The notes beneath the pieces were generated by a model. The model made no database searches. It saw nothing but the letters and a program-made list of their open reading frames with translations, and was not told the origin of the DNA. Of a stretch of DNA of 64,000 nucleotides, positions 27,561 to 36,245 are shown piece by piece. The position numbers were made by a program, and so were the translations under genes. Position 1 is the first letter of the stretch. Each line of letters opens with the position of its first letter. The stretch spans positions 17,842 to 81,841 of the forward strand of contig JAIELX010000040.1 of assembly GCA_019752635.1 (NCBI GenBank), in the 5' to 3' direction. This DNA comes from Candidatus Obscuribacterales bacterium (GTDB lineage: Bacteria; Cyanobacteriota; Vampirovibrionia; Obscuribacterales; Obscuribacteraceae).

Positions 27561-28949
27561 TTATTGCTGGCGCTCCTGGAGTTCTTGCCAACTGACCGTT
27601 TGTACTCTCGATAGAGTCGTGGAATTAAAGATGTTCGCCGTTCGCAGCGAAGAGTCGTAGTGAAAACCGCCGCGCGAACCGCCTCCTGTAAGCGACATTT
27701 CATGTCCGATCACTGCGCCGTAATACTGACCATTTCCGCGCATGGTAATGTCTGCATTCGGTGCATAGAGCACACCGCGAAATATGCCGTTTCCTGAAAC
27801 ATCGACACTGGTGGCTGAGGTGAATACTTGAAAGTTCTCAGGGCGCCCGGAATTGACGAAACCTTGTCCGCCGATCTGGATGCTGGGATTGGAGCCTTCG
27901 ACGAAAATCCTGACCGTGCCGCTGGCCGGCAAAATGATGGAACCCGAGCCGCTGATCGATATGGCGTTGCACCAATAATCCCCCGGGGCCAGTGTTGTTG
28001 CTGTTCGGCCTGACGCGCCTATCGTAGCGATGTATGTTGCACTGGATGGATGGGATGGGACGGGCGGGAGGTCCTTTTGTTCGAGGGAGAGTGATTCTTG
28101 AACCACTGGCGTTCCTTCCGGTAGCCCTCGCCCCTGCGCGATTGAGTCAAAGCTATTTGAAACCAGCGCGTTTGAGATTACGCCACCGGTCACGACCGCG
28201 CCGGGACCACTCTCTGCAACTGTATGCGTAGTATCGTTCATCGGGTTCGTCAGGCTGTAAATGCTGCCCCCGACGTTCGAGTTGCCAATGTTGATTAGTC
28301 CGTTGCTGCCGATGTCCCCGCCGAGATCGGAAACATTTGAGCCACCGTAGGCGCCAACCGATGAATCGTAGGAGTCTACAGTCAATCCATTGCCGTTCAG
28401 TGTCAATCCATGGTCCATGAAGATTGCCATCTCGAAGGTTGGTGTATTTGTATAGTTCGGCTTCAGGATTATACGCACGGATTTCTGTTGGGTACCTGTT
28501 TGCGCCGTGGCCGTTACCATGCGCCATCCGTTTTCTTCGATACCACCATTAGTGGCGGCGTTTGCCGGGTCAAGCCGGGGATCATACAGATAGGATGACT
28601 GTGGTGGTTGAACGTTTGCTACAGACACCGTGGCCGTGGATGGCATACCATATGTTCCTAGAACATCCGGTGGAACAGGGAGCTCACTGCCGGCGACACC
28701 ATCATTTGTAGGGTCGTCGAGATTGTTGCCGGTCACGTTCAACTCGGCCACCGCCCAATCTAGCGCTGCTTCGGCTGAACTGCGCAGCACGTTTGTAACG
28801 CGTCCCTTGGCGACTTGCCTGTAACTTGGCATGACCGTACCCATCAGCGCTGCGATCCACAAGACGGCAGTGATACCAATCAGCATCACTGTTGCTAGTG
28901 AAAATCCGCGCTGACTACGAACTTGGAATTTTGCGTTTTTGCTATTCAT
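27561..28949 (-). CDS. Prepilin-like protein with long beta-rich domain (PilX-type)
   Basis: 462 residues. The basic leader ends QRG and is followed by FSLATVMLIGITAVLWIAAL, a type IV prepilin-like N-terminal helix, though the usual Glu at +5 is missing (Ala/Thr there). The large C-terminal part is rich in Gly/Asn/Ser repeats (LTLNGNGLTVDSYDSS, GGDIGSNGLINIGNSNVGGS), suggesting a beta-solenoid. Third gene of a minus-strand operon, 22 bases after its neighbour, with GAGGA seven bases before the ATG. Probably a minor pilin or adhesin of a type IV pilus or type II-like secretion pseudopilus. Confidence 0.75.
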   Translation of the reverse strand: MNSKNAKFQVRSQRGFSLATVMLIGITAVLWIAALMGTVMPSYRQVAKGRVTNVLRSSAEAALDWAVAELNVTGNNLDDPTNDGVAGSELPVPPDVLGTYGMPSTATVSVANVQPPQSSYLYDPRLDPANAATNGGIEENGWRMVTATAQTGTQQKSVRIILKPNYTNTPTFEMAIFMDHGLTLNGNGLTVDSYDSSVGAYGGSNVSDLGGDIGSNGLINIGNSNVGGSIYSLTNPMNDTTHTVAESGPGAVVTGGVISNALVSNSFDSIAQGRGLPEGTPVVQESLSLEQKDLPPVPSHPSSATYIATIGASGRTATTLAPGDYWCNAISISGSGSIILPASGTVRIFVEGSNPSIQIGGQGFVNSGRPENFQVFTSATSVDVSGNGIFRGVLYAPNADITMRGNGQYYGAVIGHEMSLTGGGSRGGFHYDSSLRTANIFNSTTLSRVQTVSWQELQERQQ

Positions 28950-28971
28950 TGATGATTCCTCGAGCGATTTA

Positions 28972-29883
28972 CTAGGGCGCCACAGCTGTTGAAGGCATTC
29001 CTACTGTTGTGGCAAGCGAGTTGTTGCGAAGGAAAACTTCGGTCTTGAGTGCCAGGACTCCGGGCTGTTTATATCTTCCGGCGATTTGGGATGAGTTTTG
29101 GTGATGGGAAAGTTCCAGATTCACAATCAGACCGCTGAAGGCTGCTATATCGGTGCCACCATTTGGAATGTTGTTCTGTGGAGTGCCGGACGGGTCCGTT
29201 TTGTCTAAGTATTGGAAGACGCAAGGCAACCCGTTTTGCAGAGGACCGATTATGCCTGTGCAAATGGTTTGTGGTTGAGACTGCGCTGCAGCCGGGACAT
29301 ATCCCTCTGCTGCCATTCCCGGGAATCTCGCCCACTGCATTATCCACTCACCGTTATTTTGCGGATCCGGAATTACTCTGTAGACATGCGTTTCGACGTT
29401 GTCTTGAACCTGTGAAGTTGCCGGCTGTCCGGTAAACGGAGGGATTGCCGTCGGAAAGCCGTTCGGATCAAATATGGGGACTTGCACGACCAAGGTCTGG
29501 CTGTCGACCACGAATGAGCTGAGTGATCGTCCATCGGCCCATATCGGCCAGCCGTTAGGCGGGGATTGTCCCGCGCCGTAGATAGGATTTTGATTTGATG
29601 GGAATACGCTGCTACCTTGTATCCTGCCGCCCACCAGCGACCCGAATACGTCGCCCAGACTTCGCCCGGTGCGTACGTTCTGCGAAATTCGCTCTAGTGC
29701 CGTTCGCGAAACATCGATGGTGTCGGACGTGTTATTGATCTTGTTTCCGGCCGCCATGGTCGTGATAAGCAAGCCGAAAACTGCCATTGATACAAAAGCC
29801 ATTACCACTGAAGAGATGGAAAGTTCCACCAGGCTAGCTCCCTTGCGGGAGCGATGCATTGAAAACGTGCGATTTCTTCTCAT
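28972..29883 (-). CDS. Type IV minor prepilin (PilW-like)
   Basis: 303 residues. The leader MRRNRTFSMHRSRKG is followed by ASLVELSISSVVMAFVSMAVF: Gly at -1 and Glu at +5, as prepilin peptidase needs, then a hydrophobic helix. The rest (LERISQNVRTGRSLGDVFG onward) is typical of PilW/PulJ-like minor pilins. Second gene in the operon, ten bases after the PilV-like gene, with AGGGA at seven bases. It should be cut and methylated by PilD and assembled at the pilus tip; no pilD or assembly ATPase is in this window. Confidence 0.8.
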   Translation of the reverse strand: MRRNRTFSMHRSRKGASLVELSISSVVMAFVSMAVFGLLITTMAAGNKINNTSDTIDVSRTALERISQNVRTGRSLGDVFGSLVGGRIQGSSVFPSNQNPIYGAGQSPPNGWPIWADGRSLSSFVVDSQTLVVQVPIFDPNGFPTAIPPFTGQPATSQVQDNVETHVYRVIPDPQNNGEWIMQWARFPGMAAEGYVPAAAQSQPQTICTGIIGPLQNGLPCVFQYLDKTDPSGTPQNNIPNGGTDIAAFSGLIVNLELSHHQNSSQIAGRYKQPGVLALKTEVFLRNNSLATTVGMPSTAVAP

Positions 29884-29893
29884 TGCTTGTTCC

Positions 29894-30439
29894 CTAATTG
29901 TGGATACCGTACTGTGAAATCATGGTTGATACGATGAGCGATTTATTGCCGCCACCATGTTCGCCCGGCCAGCTCACATTTACGGTGAGCCTCATTCGGC
30001 CTGCTCCAACGTTAGTAAGTGTTTGTTGAACGGTGCCGCGAAAAAGGTTTGCGGATGCCTCCGGAGTATAAGATTGACCGACCATGTCTAACATCAGCGG
30101 TCTAGTGTTATATCCGGTGCCACTGTCAGCGGAGTTTTGCTTGTTTACCAATAACGTGCGAGTGCCCATGTTGGCATTCAGTGTGGTCCAATCGGCATTG
30201 CGCGCCTGGTCGACAATCTCTTGTGCGATGTTGGTAGCGATGACTTGATTTTGAGATGCCGTTGTTTGCCTGTGAACTTGCGACAGTCCGTCCATGATCG
30301 ATGCCATCAGGGTGGACAATATGCCGACAGCGATCAGCAATTCGATAAGCTGATAGCCGCCATCGACTCTCGAACTCTTGTTCGACGATGGCTTTCTTCT
30401 TCTTCTTCTTCTTCTTCTTCTTGTTGTCATTCGGCTCAT
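29894..30439 (-). CDS. Type IV minor prepilin (PilV-like) with poly-Arg leader
   Basis: 181 residues from the ATG at 30439, chosen by GGAGG ten bases upstream. The leader MSRMTT is followed by nine Arg, then KPSSNKSSRVDGG and the mature start YQLIELLIAVGILSTLMASI (Gly -1, Glu +5), a prepilin peptidase site after a 28-residue leader. The nine Arg come from a TTC/GAA trinucleotide repeat. The rest fits PilV/PulI minor pilins (QNQVIATNIAQEIVDQARN). First gene of a three-gene operon. Confidence 0.8.
   Translation of the reverse strand: MSRMTTRRRRRRRRRKPSSNKSSRVDGGYQLIELLIAVGILSTLMASIMDGLSQVHRQTTASQNQVIATNIAQEIVDQARNADWTTLNANMGTRTLLVNKQNSADSGTGYNTRPLMLDMVGQSYTPEASANLFRGTVQQTLTNVGAGRMRLTVNVSWPGEHGGGNKSLIVSTMISQYGIHN
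30394..30420. repeat. Trinucleotide microsatellite (TTC)9 in a prepilin leader
   Basis: Nine perfect TTC units on the plus strand, read as nine AGA Arg codons on the minus strand within the cytoplasmic leader of the PilV-like prepilin. Slippage would change Arg number without a frameshift. Confidence 0.9.
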
Positions 30440-30700
30440 TCTTTTCGAACCTCCAAAGCTTTGCATCGGAAAATGTAAGTTGCCATCCCTTACACTTGGC
30501 AACATGAAAGGGTTCGAAAAATACGAAAGATGAGTTTTGCTTAAACCGGTCCGCTTCCGCGGGAAATGGCGGAAACCATCACTTAAGATGGGGGCGGGAC
30601 GATTTGACGCCTGCCGGCAACTGTTTCGAGCTGTTAACAATCAAACCTCAAACCAAGCCTGACCCCGCACTCCCCGCTCCGCCACAGCAGCAAAGGTACA

Positions 30701-30726
30701 GTCAGAACATCTCGAGAAAATCTGAC
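30701..30726. repeat. Dispersed 26-bp palindrome
   Basis: GTCAGAACATCTC followed by GAGAAAATCTGAC, with three central mismatches. In a divergent intergenic gap. Confidence 0.7.
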
Positions 30727-30779
30727 CGGTAAAATCGCAGAGCCGGTCCCTGGCCCTGAGGCGCCTTCCGGAAGTGGTT

Positions 30780-30805
30780 GTCAGAAAAACTCGTGAAAAT
30801 CCGAC
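30780..30805. repeat. Dispersed 26-bp palindrome
   Basis: GTCAGAAAAACTC followed by GTGAAAATCCGAC. More diverged, 79 bases from the previous copy, preceded by GGAAGTGGTT which echoes the GGAAGCGT flank of other copies. Confidence 0.65.
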
Positions 30806-30974
30806 TAGTCAATGTGGACTCAGCGAATCCCGACGAGCCCACCTCGGAATTTGTCGTAATTACCCTAGTCACCGGGAACGCGGCGCTTGGCAACTTGGCG
30901 CGGTTGCCCTACTCTGTCACATGATGGCGCTTAGATGTGTGGAGCAGGGTGGCTCAATACAAGGATTGTTCACG

Positions 30975-32363
30975 ATGCAAACACTATTTGGGCGCGACCC
31001 GGTTTCGGCAATCGAAAAGGCGACCGACAATAACAAGTGGCATGCGCTTGTAGCCACATGGCTCGGAGCATTTTTCGATGGAATGGATGCCACGATCTTT
31101 GTAATGGTTATGGTTCCGTGTCTTAGCGAGCTGTTGAATACCACTTCGCACGTAACGATCGGTGGCACCGGTGCAATCATTCTCGCCTTGTTCATGCTTG
31201 GCTGGGCTGTTGGTGCTGTCGTATTCGGTATAATTGCAGACTATATAGGACGGGCGAAGACGCTCACAATAACGATCCTGACCTATGCATTGTTCACCGG
31301 TATGTGTGCGACGGCGAACAATTGGCAGGAAATGGCGTTCTATCGTTTTCTTGTTGGTTGCGGAATAGGAGGCGAAGTTGGCATAGGCGGCGTCCTTTTG
31401 TCGGAATGCTGGCGCGGTAAGTCTCGGCTGCACGCCGTCAGCGTATCCTTATCCGCGTTTGGATTCGGTTACCTTGCGACGTCGTTGCTGAACTTGTTCC
31501 TGGGCGGACTTGGTTGGAGGTTGTTGTTTGTTCTTGGTATTGTTCCGGCCCTAATGACGCTTTATCTGAGAACGCATCTGAAGGAATCCACCGAGTTCGA
31601 GTCTTTGTGCGAAGCAAAGCGAAGAGCAAAAGCCAAGATTGAAGCGCTTCGGTCGGATGCGGAAAAGGATATGTTGCGATTCCCTCTGTTCGATCTATTC
31701 GCGCGAGCGAATCGCCATAAAACGCTGATTGTCGCTGCAATGGGAAGCTCCGCCATAATGGGCTACTGGGCGGTTCTATCGTGGGTGCCTGCCTGGGTAA
31801 CTCAGCTAACCGGCACCGCTGCTATATCCGAACGCAGCGCAACCACCATCGCAATGAATTTGGGGCTGATTACGTGCGCAATCTTCGGAGGCTTCATTGT
31901 CTCGAAGTTCGGCAGAGTAATGTGTTTCCGGATGGGCTCCCTGGGAAGTTTTCTTTGCTGCGTAGGCATGTTCACAACAGTGAAATCGTTCGGTCCGGCG
32001 TTATTGATTTGGGGCTTTCTCACCGGCTTCTGCTCAATACTACCGTTCGTTGTACTCTTCATCTATGTGCCCGAGCTATTCGCGTCGAGGTATCGTAGCA
32101 CTGCATTTGGTTTCAGCTATAACGTCGGTCGTATCTTCGCTGCTGGCGCGGCTCTTTGCGGAGGGCAGCTAATCGGCTACTTTCAGGGCTCTTACTCGCT
32201 AGCTGCCGGTGTTGTCTCTTCGGTCTACTTAATTGGTGTGGTTGCGTCGTTACTTATGCCTAAGACATCGGGTGATGTAGTATTGTCCGTGGTGATAGCT
32301 CCAGATGGCGACACCAACTCAGCAACGCGTGAATCGGCGAAAATCGAAGCCGCTGTTGCCTGA
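30975..32363 (+). CDS. MFS transporter (metabolite:H+ symporter-like)
   Basis: 462 residues from the ATG at 30975, with AAGGA nine bases upstream; the longer upstream frame runs into the palindromes and is not used. About twelve membrane segments. Motif A is FGIIADYIGRAKTL after the second segment; the central cytoplasmic loop is basic (AKRRAKAKIEALRS); the later PELFASRYRSTAFGFSYNVGR resembles the PE-x-x-R-x-x-G motif of sugar and aromatic-acid porters. Substrate not predictable; organic acids or sugars are likely. Ends in a strong bidirectional hairpin. Confidence 0.88.
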   Translation: MQTLFGRDPVSAIEKATDNNKWHALVATWLGAFFDGMDATIFVMVMVPCLSELLNTTSHVTIGGTGAIILALFMLGWAVGAVVFGIIADYIGRAKTLTITILTYALFTGMCATANNWQEMAFYRFLVGCGIGGEVGIGGVLLSECWRGKSRLHAVSVSLSAFGFGYLATSLLNLFLGGLGWRLLFVLGIVPALMTLYLRTHLKESTEFESLCEAKRRAKAKIEALRSDAEKDMLRFPLFDLFARANRHKTLIVAAMGSSAIMGYWAVLSWVPAWVTQLTGTAAISERSATTIAMNLGLITCAIFGGFIVSKFGRVMCFRMGSLGSFLCCVGMFTTVKSFGPALLIWGFLTGFCSILPFVVLFIYVPELFASRYRSTAFGFSYNVGRIFAAGAALCGGQLIGYFQGSYSLAAGVVSSVYLIGVVASLLMPKTSGDVVLSVVIAPDGDTNSATRESAKIEAAVA

Positions 32364-32381
32364 TTGCATCGTTGTTAGCTA

Positions 32382-32415
32382 AAAGGGTGGTATCACAGTC
32401 GTGATACCACCCTTT
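32382..32415. terminator. Bidirectional terminator between MFS and helicase genes
   Basis: Perfect 15-base stem AAAGGGTGGTATCAC/GTGATACCACCCTTT with loop AGTC, between two convergent genes. T-rich ends follow on both strands (TTTGTAATT on plus, TTTT on minus). Confidence 0.85.
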
Positions 32416-32435
32416 GTAATTACTCTTGCTGAAGC

Positions 32436-33698
32436 TTAGACGACGCGCTGACGCTTTGACTTAAACTTGTTCTGCTTGAACTTCGACGATGGTTTATCGT
32501 TGCCGAAGTGTGAGAAGCCGCCTGAACGGGCCTTCGAGCCGTTGCGGTCGAATTGTCTCGGCTTCGGAGCTGCGGCACCGAACAATTGGGGCGGAGCTTC
32601 AAACTTGCGTCCGAGAATGTTTTCGATGTCGCGTAGCAGATAGCGTTGTTCGTTGGATACGAAACTGTGCGCTATACCGCTTCGTCCGGCACGGCCTGTT
32701 CGTCCTATGCGGTGGACATAGTCCTCAGCAGAGGTTGGCAGGTCGTAGTTCACTACGTGACTGATGTGCGGGATATCCAAACCCCGCGCTGCGATGTCCG
32801 TTGCAACGAGAACTTTGAAGTCTCCGCTGCGGTACCGCGCCATGATTTTTTCGCGTCGGTTTTGTTTGATTTCGCCGTGAATCTCTTCTGCTTGCACGTC
32901 CGCTGCGCGCAGCTTGTCTGCAATGAAACCGGCTTTACGACGGGTTTGCGTAAAAATTAGAACGGAGCTATCCGGCAAGCCGTTGATTAGTTCCAGTAGG
33001 AATTCGTCTTTGGCAAATTCGCGAAGGTAGTGAATCTTCTGTTCGATAGATGATGAGTCCAGCTGATTAGCTGTTGAGCGCACGATTTCCGGGCGCGTAA
33101 GATATTCGCGAGCCATGTCCTCGATCTTTTGATCGATGGTCGCTGAGAACATCAGTGTTTGGCGAACTTCAGGAATGCGCGCCACAATCTTTCTTACTTG
33201 GGGCATGAATCCCATGTCCATTAGACGATCGGCTTCGTCGAGAACGAGGGTCTTGATTTCGGCCAGGTTTGCTACGTTTTGCTCAACCAGGTCGAACAGT
33301 CTTCCAGGTGTCGCAACTATGATGTCGACGCCGCGCGCGAATTGCCTGTACTGGCGCAGGTAACCTGTGCCGCCGTAGATGGCGACAACTCGCAGATGCC
33401 GTCCAAAGCGCTCGAATTGTTCTTTGACTTGCAGCGCCAATTCACGGGTCGGCACCATAATCAAAGCACGAGGAACACCATCCTTACGTGTTTTCTTGAG
33501 CTGATCAATAATTGGAAGTGCGTATGCAGCCGTTTTACCGGAACCGGTCTGGGCTGAAGCCATTAAGTCCTTGCCTGCCAAAACAACGGGAATTGCCTGG
33601 GATTGCACCTCTGTGGGTTCAGTAAACCCTTCTCTGACGAGGCAATCCAGGATAAATTTTGACAAACCAAAATCGGAAAAAGTATTCAAATAATCCAC
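32436..33698 (-). CDS. DEAD-box ATP-dependent RNA helicase (RhlE-like)
   Basis: 420 residues. Q motif FTEPTEVQSQAIP, Walker A ASAQTGSGKT (48-56), PTRELA, DEAD at 154-157 (LVLDEADRLMDMGF), SAT at 185-187, and in the second RecA domain VLVATDIAARGLD and HRIGRTGRAGRSG. The tail after 370 is basic (KFKQNKFKSKRQRVV), as in RhlE-type helicases that help ribosome assembly or RNA decay. The first possible start is GTG at 33698; a TTG at 33689 lies better behind AAGGTGG. Both keep the whole domain. Standalone gene. Confidence 0.93.
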   Translation of the reverse strand: MDYLNTFSDFGLSKFILDCLVREGFTEPTEVQSQAIPVVLAGKDLMASAQTGSGKTAAYALPIIDQLKKTRKDGVPRALIMVPTRELALQVKEQFERFGRHLRVVAIYGGTGYLRQYRQFARGVDIIVATPGRLFDLVEQNVANLAEIKTLVLDEADRLMDMGFMPQVRKIVARIPEVRQTLMFSATIDQKIEDMAREYLTRPEIVRSTANQLDSSSIEQKIHYLREFAKDEFLLELINGLPDSSVLIFTQTRRKAGFIADKLRAADVQAEEIHGEIKQNRREKIMARYRSGDFKVLVATDIAARGLDIPHISHVVNYDLPTSAEDYVHRIGRTGRAGRSGIAHSFVSNEQRYLLRDIENILGRKFEAPPQLFGAAAPKPRQFDRNGSKARSGGFSHFGNDKPSSKFKQNKFKSKRQRVV

Positions 33699-33916
33699 CT
33701 TCGACCAAGTGCTCTCTACGCAAGCGAAGGTGAAGAACTCCGGGCCATAACCATAACGCTCAGCATTATCGCATGTTGCATTCAGTTGTGTGCGACGTGT
33801 CTACTCGAGCATTTGTAAGGGCTTGTACAGCAAGCCTTTGCGGCTGTTTACAATTCAAGTTATTGCCACTATGAGTGATGAGCTTCTGCTCGCCTGTTAC
33901 TTCGCAGCGGTATCGG

Positions 33917-34534
33917 TCACCGCTCCGGCGACACCTCTATATCCCCTGAATTTGCTTCTGAGCGGGGTTCTGTCTTCGCAATCCTTTGACGTACGACGAG
34001 CTTGGTTACAATAAGTTCGCGATCATCTTCGTTCTCAAAAACACGTCCTTCGGGAAGCCATTCAATGAATCCGCCCAGCAGGTGCTGGGCCTCTCGCTCC
34101 AACTCTTTGCGCGACAGGTTTGATGTTAAGGTTTGATACCGAATGTAGGTCCGACCATTATATGCAACAATGTCGATGTGACATCTGAACTCAGCACCGG
34201 AAGGCGCCTCCTTGATAGCGTCAAATGCCAACGAGCTCTCATCGGCTTGCGGTATCTCACAGCCTGCCTGGCGCGTTAGCGTCATGAGCAATCTGCAAGT
34301 GTCGTCCTCCGGCATCGTGGTGATCAGCATGCCTCTCTCAGGAGTCTGTGCAAGCTTCTTCTTCTCTTCCGGAACGCTGCGATCCACGCTGGTTTGTCTG
34401 TTGAGAGCCGCAATTACGATGGCGCCGCCGCCGGCGACGAAGAGACCAAATACGACCGCCGTAAGGACATTCGGGCACGATGGCAGCAATAGCGCTGCCA
34501 TTATTAATACCATCCAAAGCCCTGCGTGCTTCAT
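33917..34534 (-). CDS. Membrane protein, last gene of the vWA operon
   Basis: 205 residues. Two adjacent membrane segments at the N-terminus (WMVLIMAALLLPSCPNVLTAVVFGLFVAGGGAIVIAAL), then a soluble domain on the cytoplasmic side with alternating beta and helix (GAEFRCHIDIVAYNGRTYIRYQTLTSNLSRKELEREAQHLLGGF). The end is acidic. No family recognised. It lies 49 bases after the coiled-coil gene on the same strand, with GGAG upstream of the ATG, so it is probably co-transcribed with it. Confidence 0.65.
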   Translation of the reverse strand: MKHAGLWMVLIMAALLLPSCPNVLTAVVFGLFVAGGGAIVIAALNRQTSVDRSVPEEKKKLAQTPERGMLITTMPEDDTCRLLMTLTRQAGCEIPQADESSLAFDAIKEAPSGAEFRCHIDIVAYNGRTYIRYQTLTSNLSRKELEREAQHLLGGFIEWLPEGRVFENEDDRELIVTKLVVRQRIAKTEPRSEANSGDIEVSPER

Positions 34535-34583
34535 TGATCAACCTGCTCCGCCCATATAGGTCGTTCCCGGTCCAGCGAAGTCA

Positions 34584-35081
34584 CTAATCGTCTTGGTCTT
34601 TAGCCAGTGACTTTTTTAGAGCAGAGAGTTCATCTTCAATAGCGGCTGCTTCTGTATCCGCTTTCAATTTATGCTGTGCGTTGTCTTTGGCGCTGAGCTC
34701 TGCTCTGGCTTCCTGTTTGAAGACCTTTCCTTCCATGCGATCAATGGTGGCGCGCGTACCGTTTATATCGTCTATTTTAGGTTGCGGTGTTACTTTTACG
34801 CTGTGCTCAAGCCGGAAAAGCGTTGCTTGCAATTGCTTCTCAAGATCGTTTTGAGAAAGCCGGTCCGCTTCGAATTCTGCTATGAGCAGTTCTTGTTGCC
34901 TGATTTTCTTCGTCAGATTTTGTTCAGAGGCAGCAGATGACGGCTCCGGTTCGGGGCGCTCCAGGAGCTTTTTCAATGAGGCAATCTCCTTGTGTGCCGC
35001 TTCCAGCTTCTTCTCGATTAGCTTCTGCGCCGTAACTGCTTCTAGAAGGGCCTTGCGAACTTGAATCTTATCTTCTGACAT
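34584..35081 (-). CDS. Coiled-coil protein, PspA-like in character
   Basis: 165 residues, almost all helical with heptad-like charge pattern, high Lys/Glu/Ala/Leu and no cysteine. VRKALLEAVTAQKLIEKKLEAA and the closing AAIEDELSALKKSLAK resemble segments of PspA/IM30 phage-shock proteins, but the length is below the usual 220 and the match is by eye only. Third gene of the vWA operon, 33 bases after the vWA gene. A cytoplasmic, membrane-associated stress role is possible. Confidence 0.6.
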   Translation of the reverse strand: MSEDKIQVRKALLEAVTAQKLIEKKLEAAHKEIASLKKLLERPEPEPSSAASEQNLTKKIRQQELLIAEFEADRLSQNDLEKQLQATLFRLEHSVKVTPQPKIDDINGTRATIDRMEGKVFKQEARAELSAKDNAQHKLKADTEAAAIEDELSALKKSLAKDQDD

Positions 35082-35114
35082 TAGCGTATTCTTTTGCGTG
35101 GTATCGGAACGGGG

Positions 35115-36245
35115 TTATTTCTTTCGCGGCGCCATCGCCCTGATGATCGCATCAGCAAGTACCCGTTTCAAGCCATACCGTTTTACATCGGAAAAGTATT
35201 TCGCATCAACCATGTCATACTTCGCTCCTTTGGCAATCAACCCGGTATCAAGGTCCGCTACTGTGTTTATGCCGCTGCTGTCGTTACCGATTTGAATGAA
35301 GCTTACCACCACCTGCCCCGGCGGAACAATTTCGGTGGCATTGATCATCGTCTGTTCCAAGTTTCCGATGTTGTTCATTCCGTCGGTCAGCACCACGACC
35401 ATCTGTTTGCGGTTCTCCTGAAGCGCAATAGCTACTCCGCGAGATAGAGCAGACGTTAGATTAGTGCCCCCCTCGGGGCGCAAGTTCTCGACTGTACTGC
35501 GCAATTCTACCGGGGAGTTAACCACTTCCAAAGTATGTGATGCGTTGAATGGAATGAGGGTGACGGGAAAGCTAGAACGCGTTCGCAAGAAATCAGCAAA
35601 CGTTGAGATGTTGCTTTTCACCCAGCCGAGCTTATTGGACGGGATCGCATCGGGGTTCAGGAACTCTGCTTGTCCGCCGCTTTCTGATTCCCCCATCGAG
35701 CCGGATCGGTCTATCAGAATGATGAATCTGTACTCCGAAAGTATTTCTTCAGCTTGGGCTTCCGTTATGTTTGAGGCAAGATGATTCGAACTCAAGCTTA
35801 CGTTCTTCGCAACACTTTGAACCGTGAGTTTCACCGGTTCAGATTTGGGGATCATGGCCTTTAGCGCTTTCGAATCGACAGCCATTCTTGCTTGAAACCT
35901 TTTGTCGCCTCGCTGAAGCGTAAGCTGAAGAATGTTCTGGTCGACTTTTGCGTCGAGAATTTGGTCACCGGCGCGAAGACCACTGTATGCCGCGGTGGAA
36001 CCTAGTCTCAATTTTGTGATTGCTGCAGGAACCGAAGGCTTATCCAAAGTGAGCCCGGCTGCGGAGCAGAGTACCAGCAACTGGTTGACCTCGCCGGTGA
36101 GCATTGTCCTCGATTTGGCAGGTTTTTCCGCCGCGCAGACCGGTGAATAACTGCCTGCAATCAAGCCCGGTATCCACAGGATAGAAGCAAGTCGCAGTGT
36201 TTCATTCCGGCGACGTGCCAGCGTTTGCTTGATGTTGCGAATCAA
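35115..36245 (-). CDS. Secreted PDZ plus von Willebrand A domain protein
   Basis: 376 residues. A signal peptide with long basic N-region (LARRRNETLRLASILWIPGLIAGSYSPVCAA). Residues 70-135 look like a PDZ fold (LRLGSTAAYSGLRAGDQILDAKVDQNILQL). From about 173 a vWA domain: IILIDRSGSMGES is the MIDAS DxSxS, with later Thr (EGGTNLTSAL) and Asp (VVLTDGMNN) ligands. It probably binds a partner protein outside the membrane through a metal ion. Starts at a TTG overlapping the stop of the upstream TPR gene (TTGA), implying translational coupling. Confidence 0.8.
   Translation of the reverse strand: MIRNIKQTLARRRNETLRLASILWIPGLIAGSYSPVCAAEKPAKSRTMLTGEVNQLLVLCSAAGLTLDKPSVPAAITKLRLGSTAAYSGLRAGDQILDAKVDQNILQLTLQRGDKRFQARMAVDSKALKAMIPKSEPVKLTVQSVAKNVSLSSNHLASNITEAQAEEILSEYRFIILIDRSGSMGESESGGQAEFLNPDAIPSNKLGWVKSNISTFADFLRTRSSFPVTLIPFNASHTLEVVNSPVELRSTVENLRPEGGTNLTSALSRGVAIALQENRKQMVVVLTDGMNNIGNLEQTMINATEIVPPGQVVVSFIQIGNDSSGINTVADLDTGLIAKGAKYDMVDAKYFSDVKRYGLKRVLADAIIRAMAPRKK

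Larger units (their letters stand above)
30440..30974. other. Divergent gap with two palindromes and a leader hairpin
   Basis: About 535 bases between the prepilin operon and the MFS gene. Near the operon is a hairpin GTTGCCA/TGGCAAC (30479-30503) that overlaps a second possible pair TGTAAG/CTTACA. Further right are two dispersed palindromes, 30701-30726 and 30780-30805. Both promoters must lie here. No coding frame supported. Confidence 0.5.

Noticed and set aside
30394..30420. Microsatellite as a CRISPR-like or mobile repeat
   Set aside because: It is a simple trinucleotide run with no spacers and no neighbouring cas-like genes.
30774..30974. Longer start of the MFS protein running through the palindromes
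   Set aside because: Translated palindrome sequence is not protein-like, and ATG 30975 has a ribosome site and fits the family.
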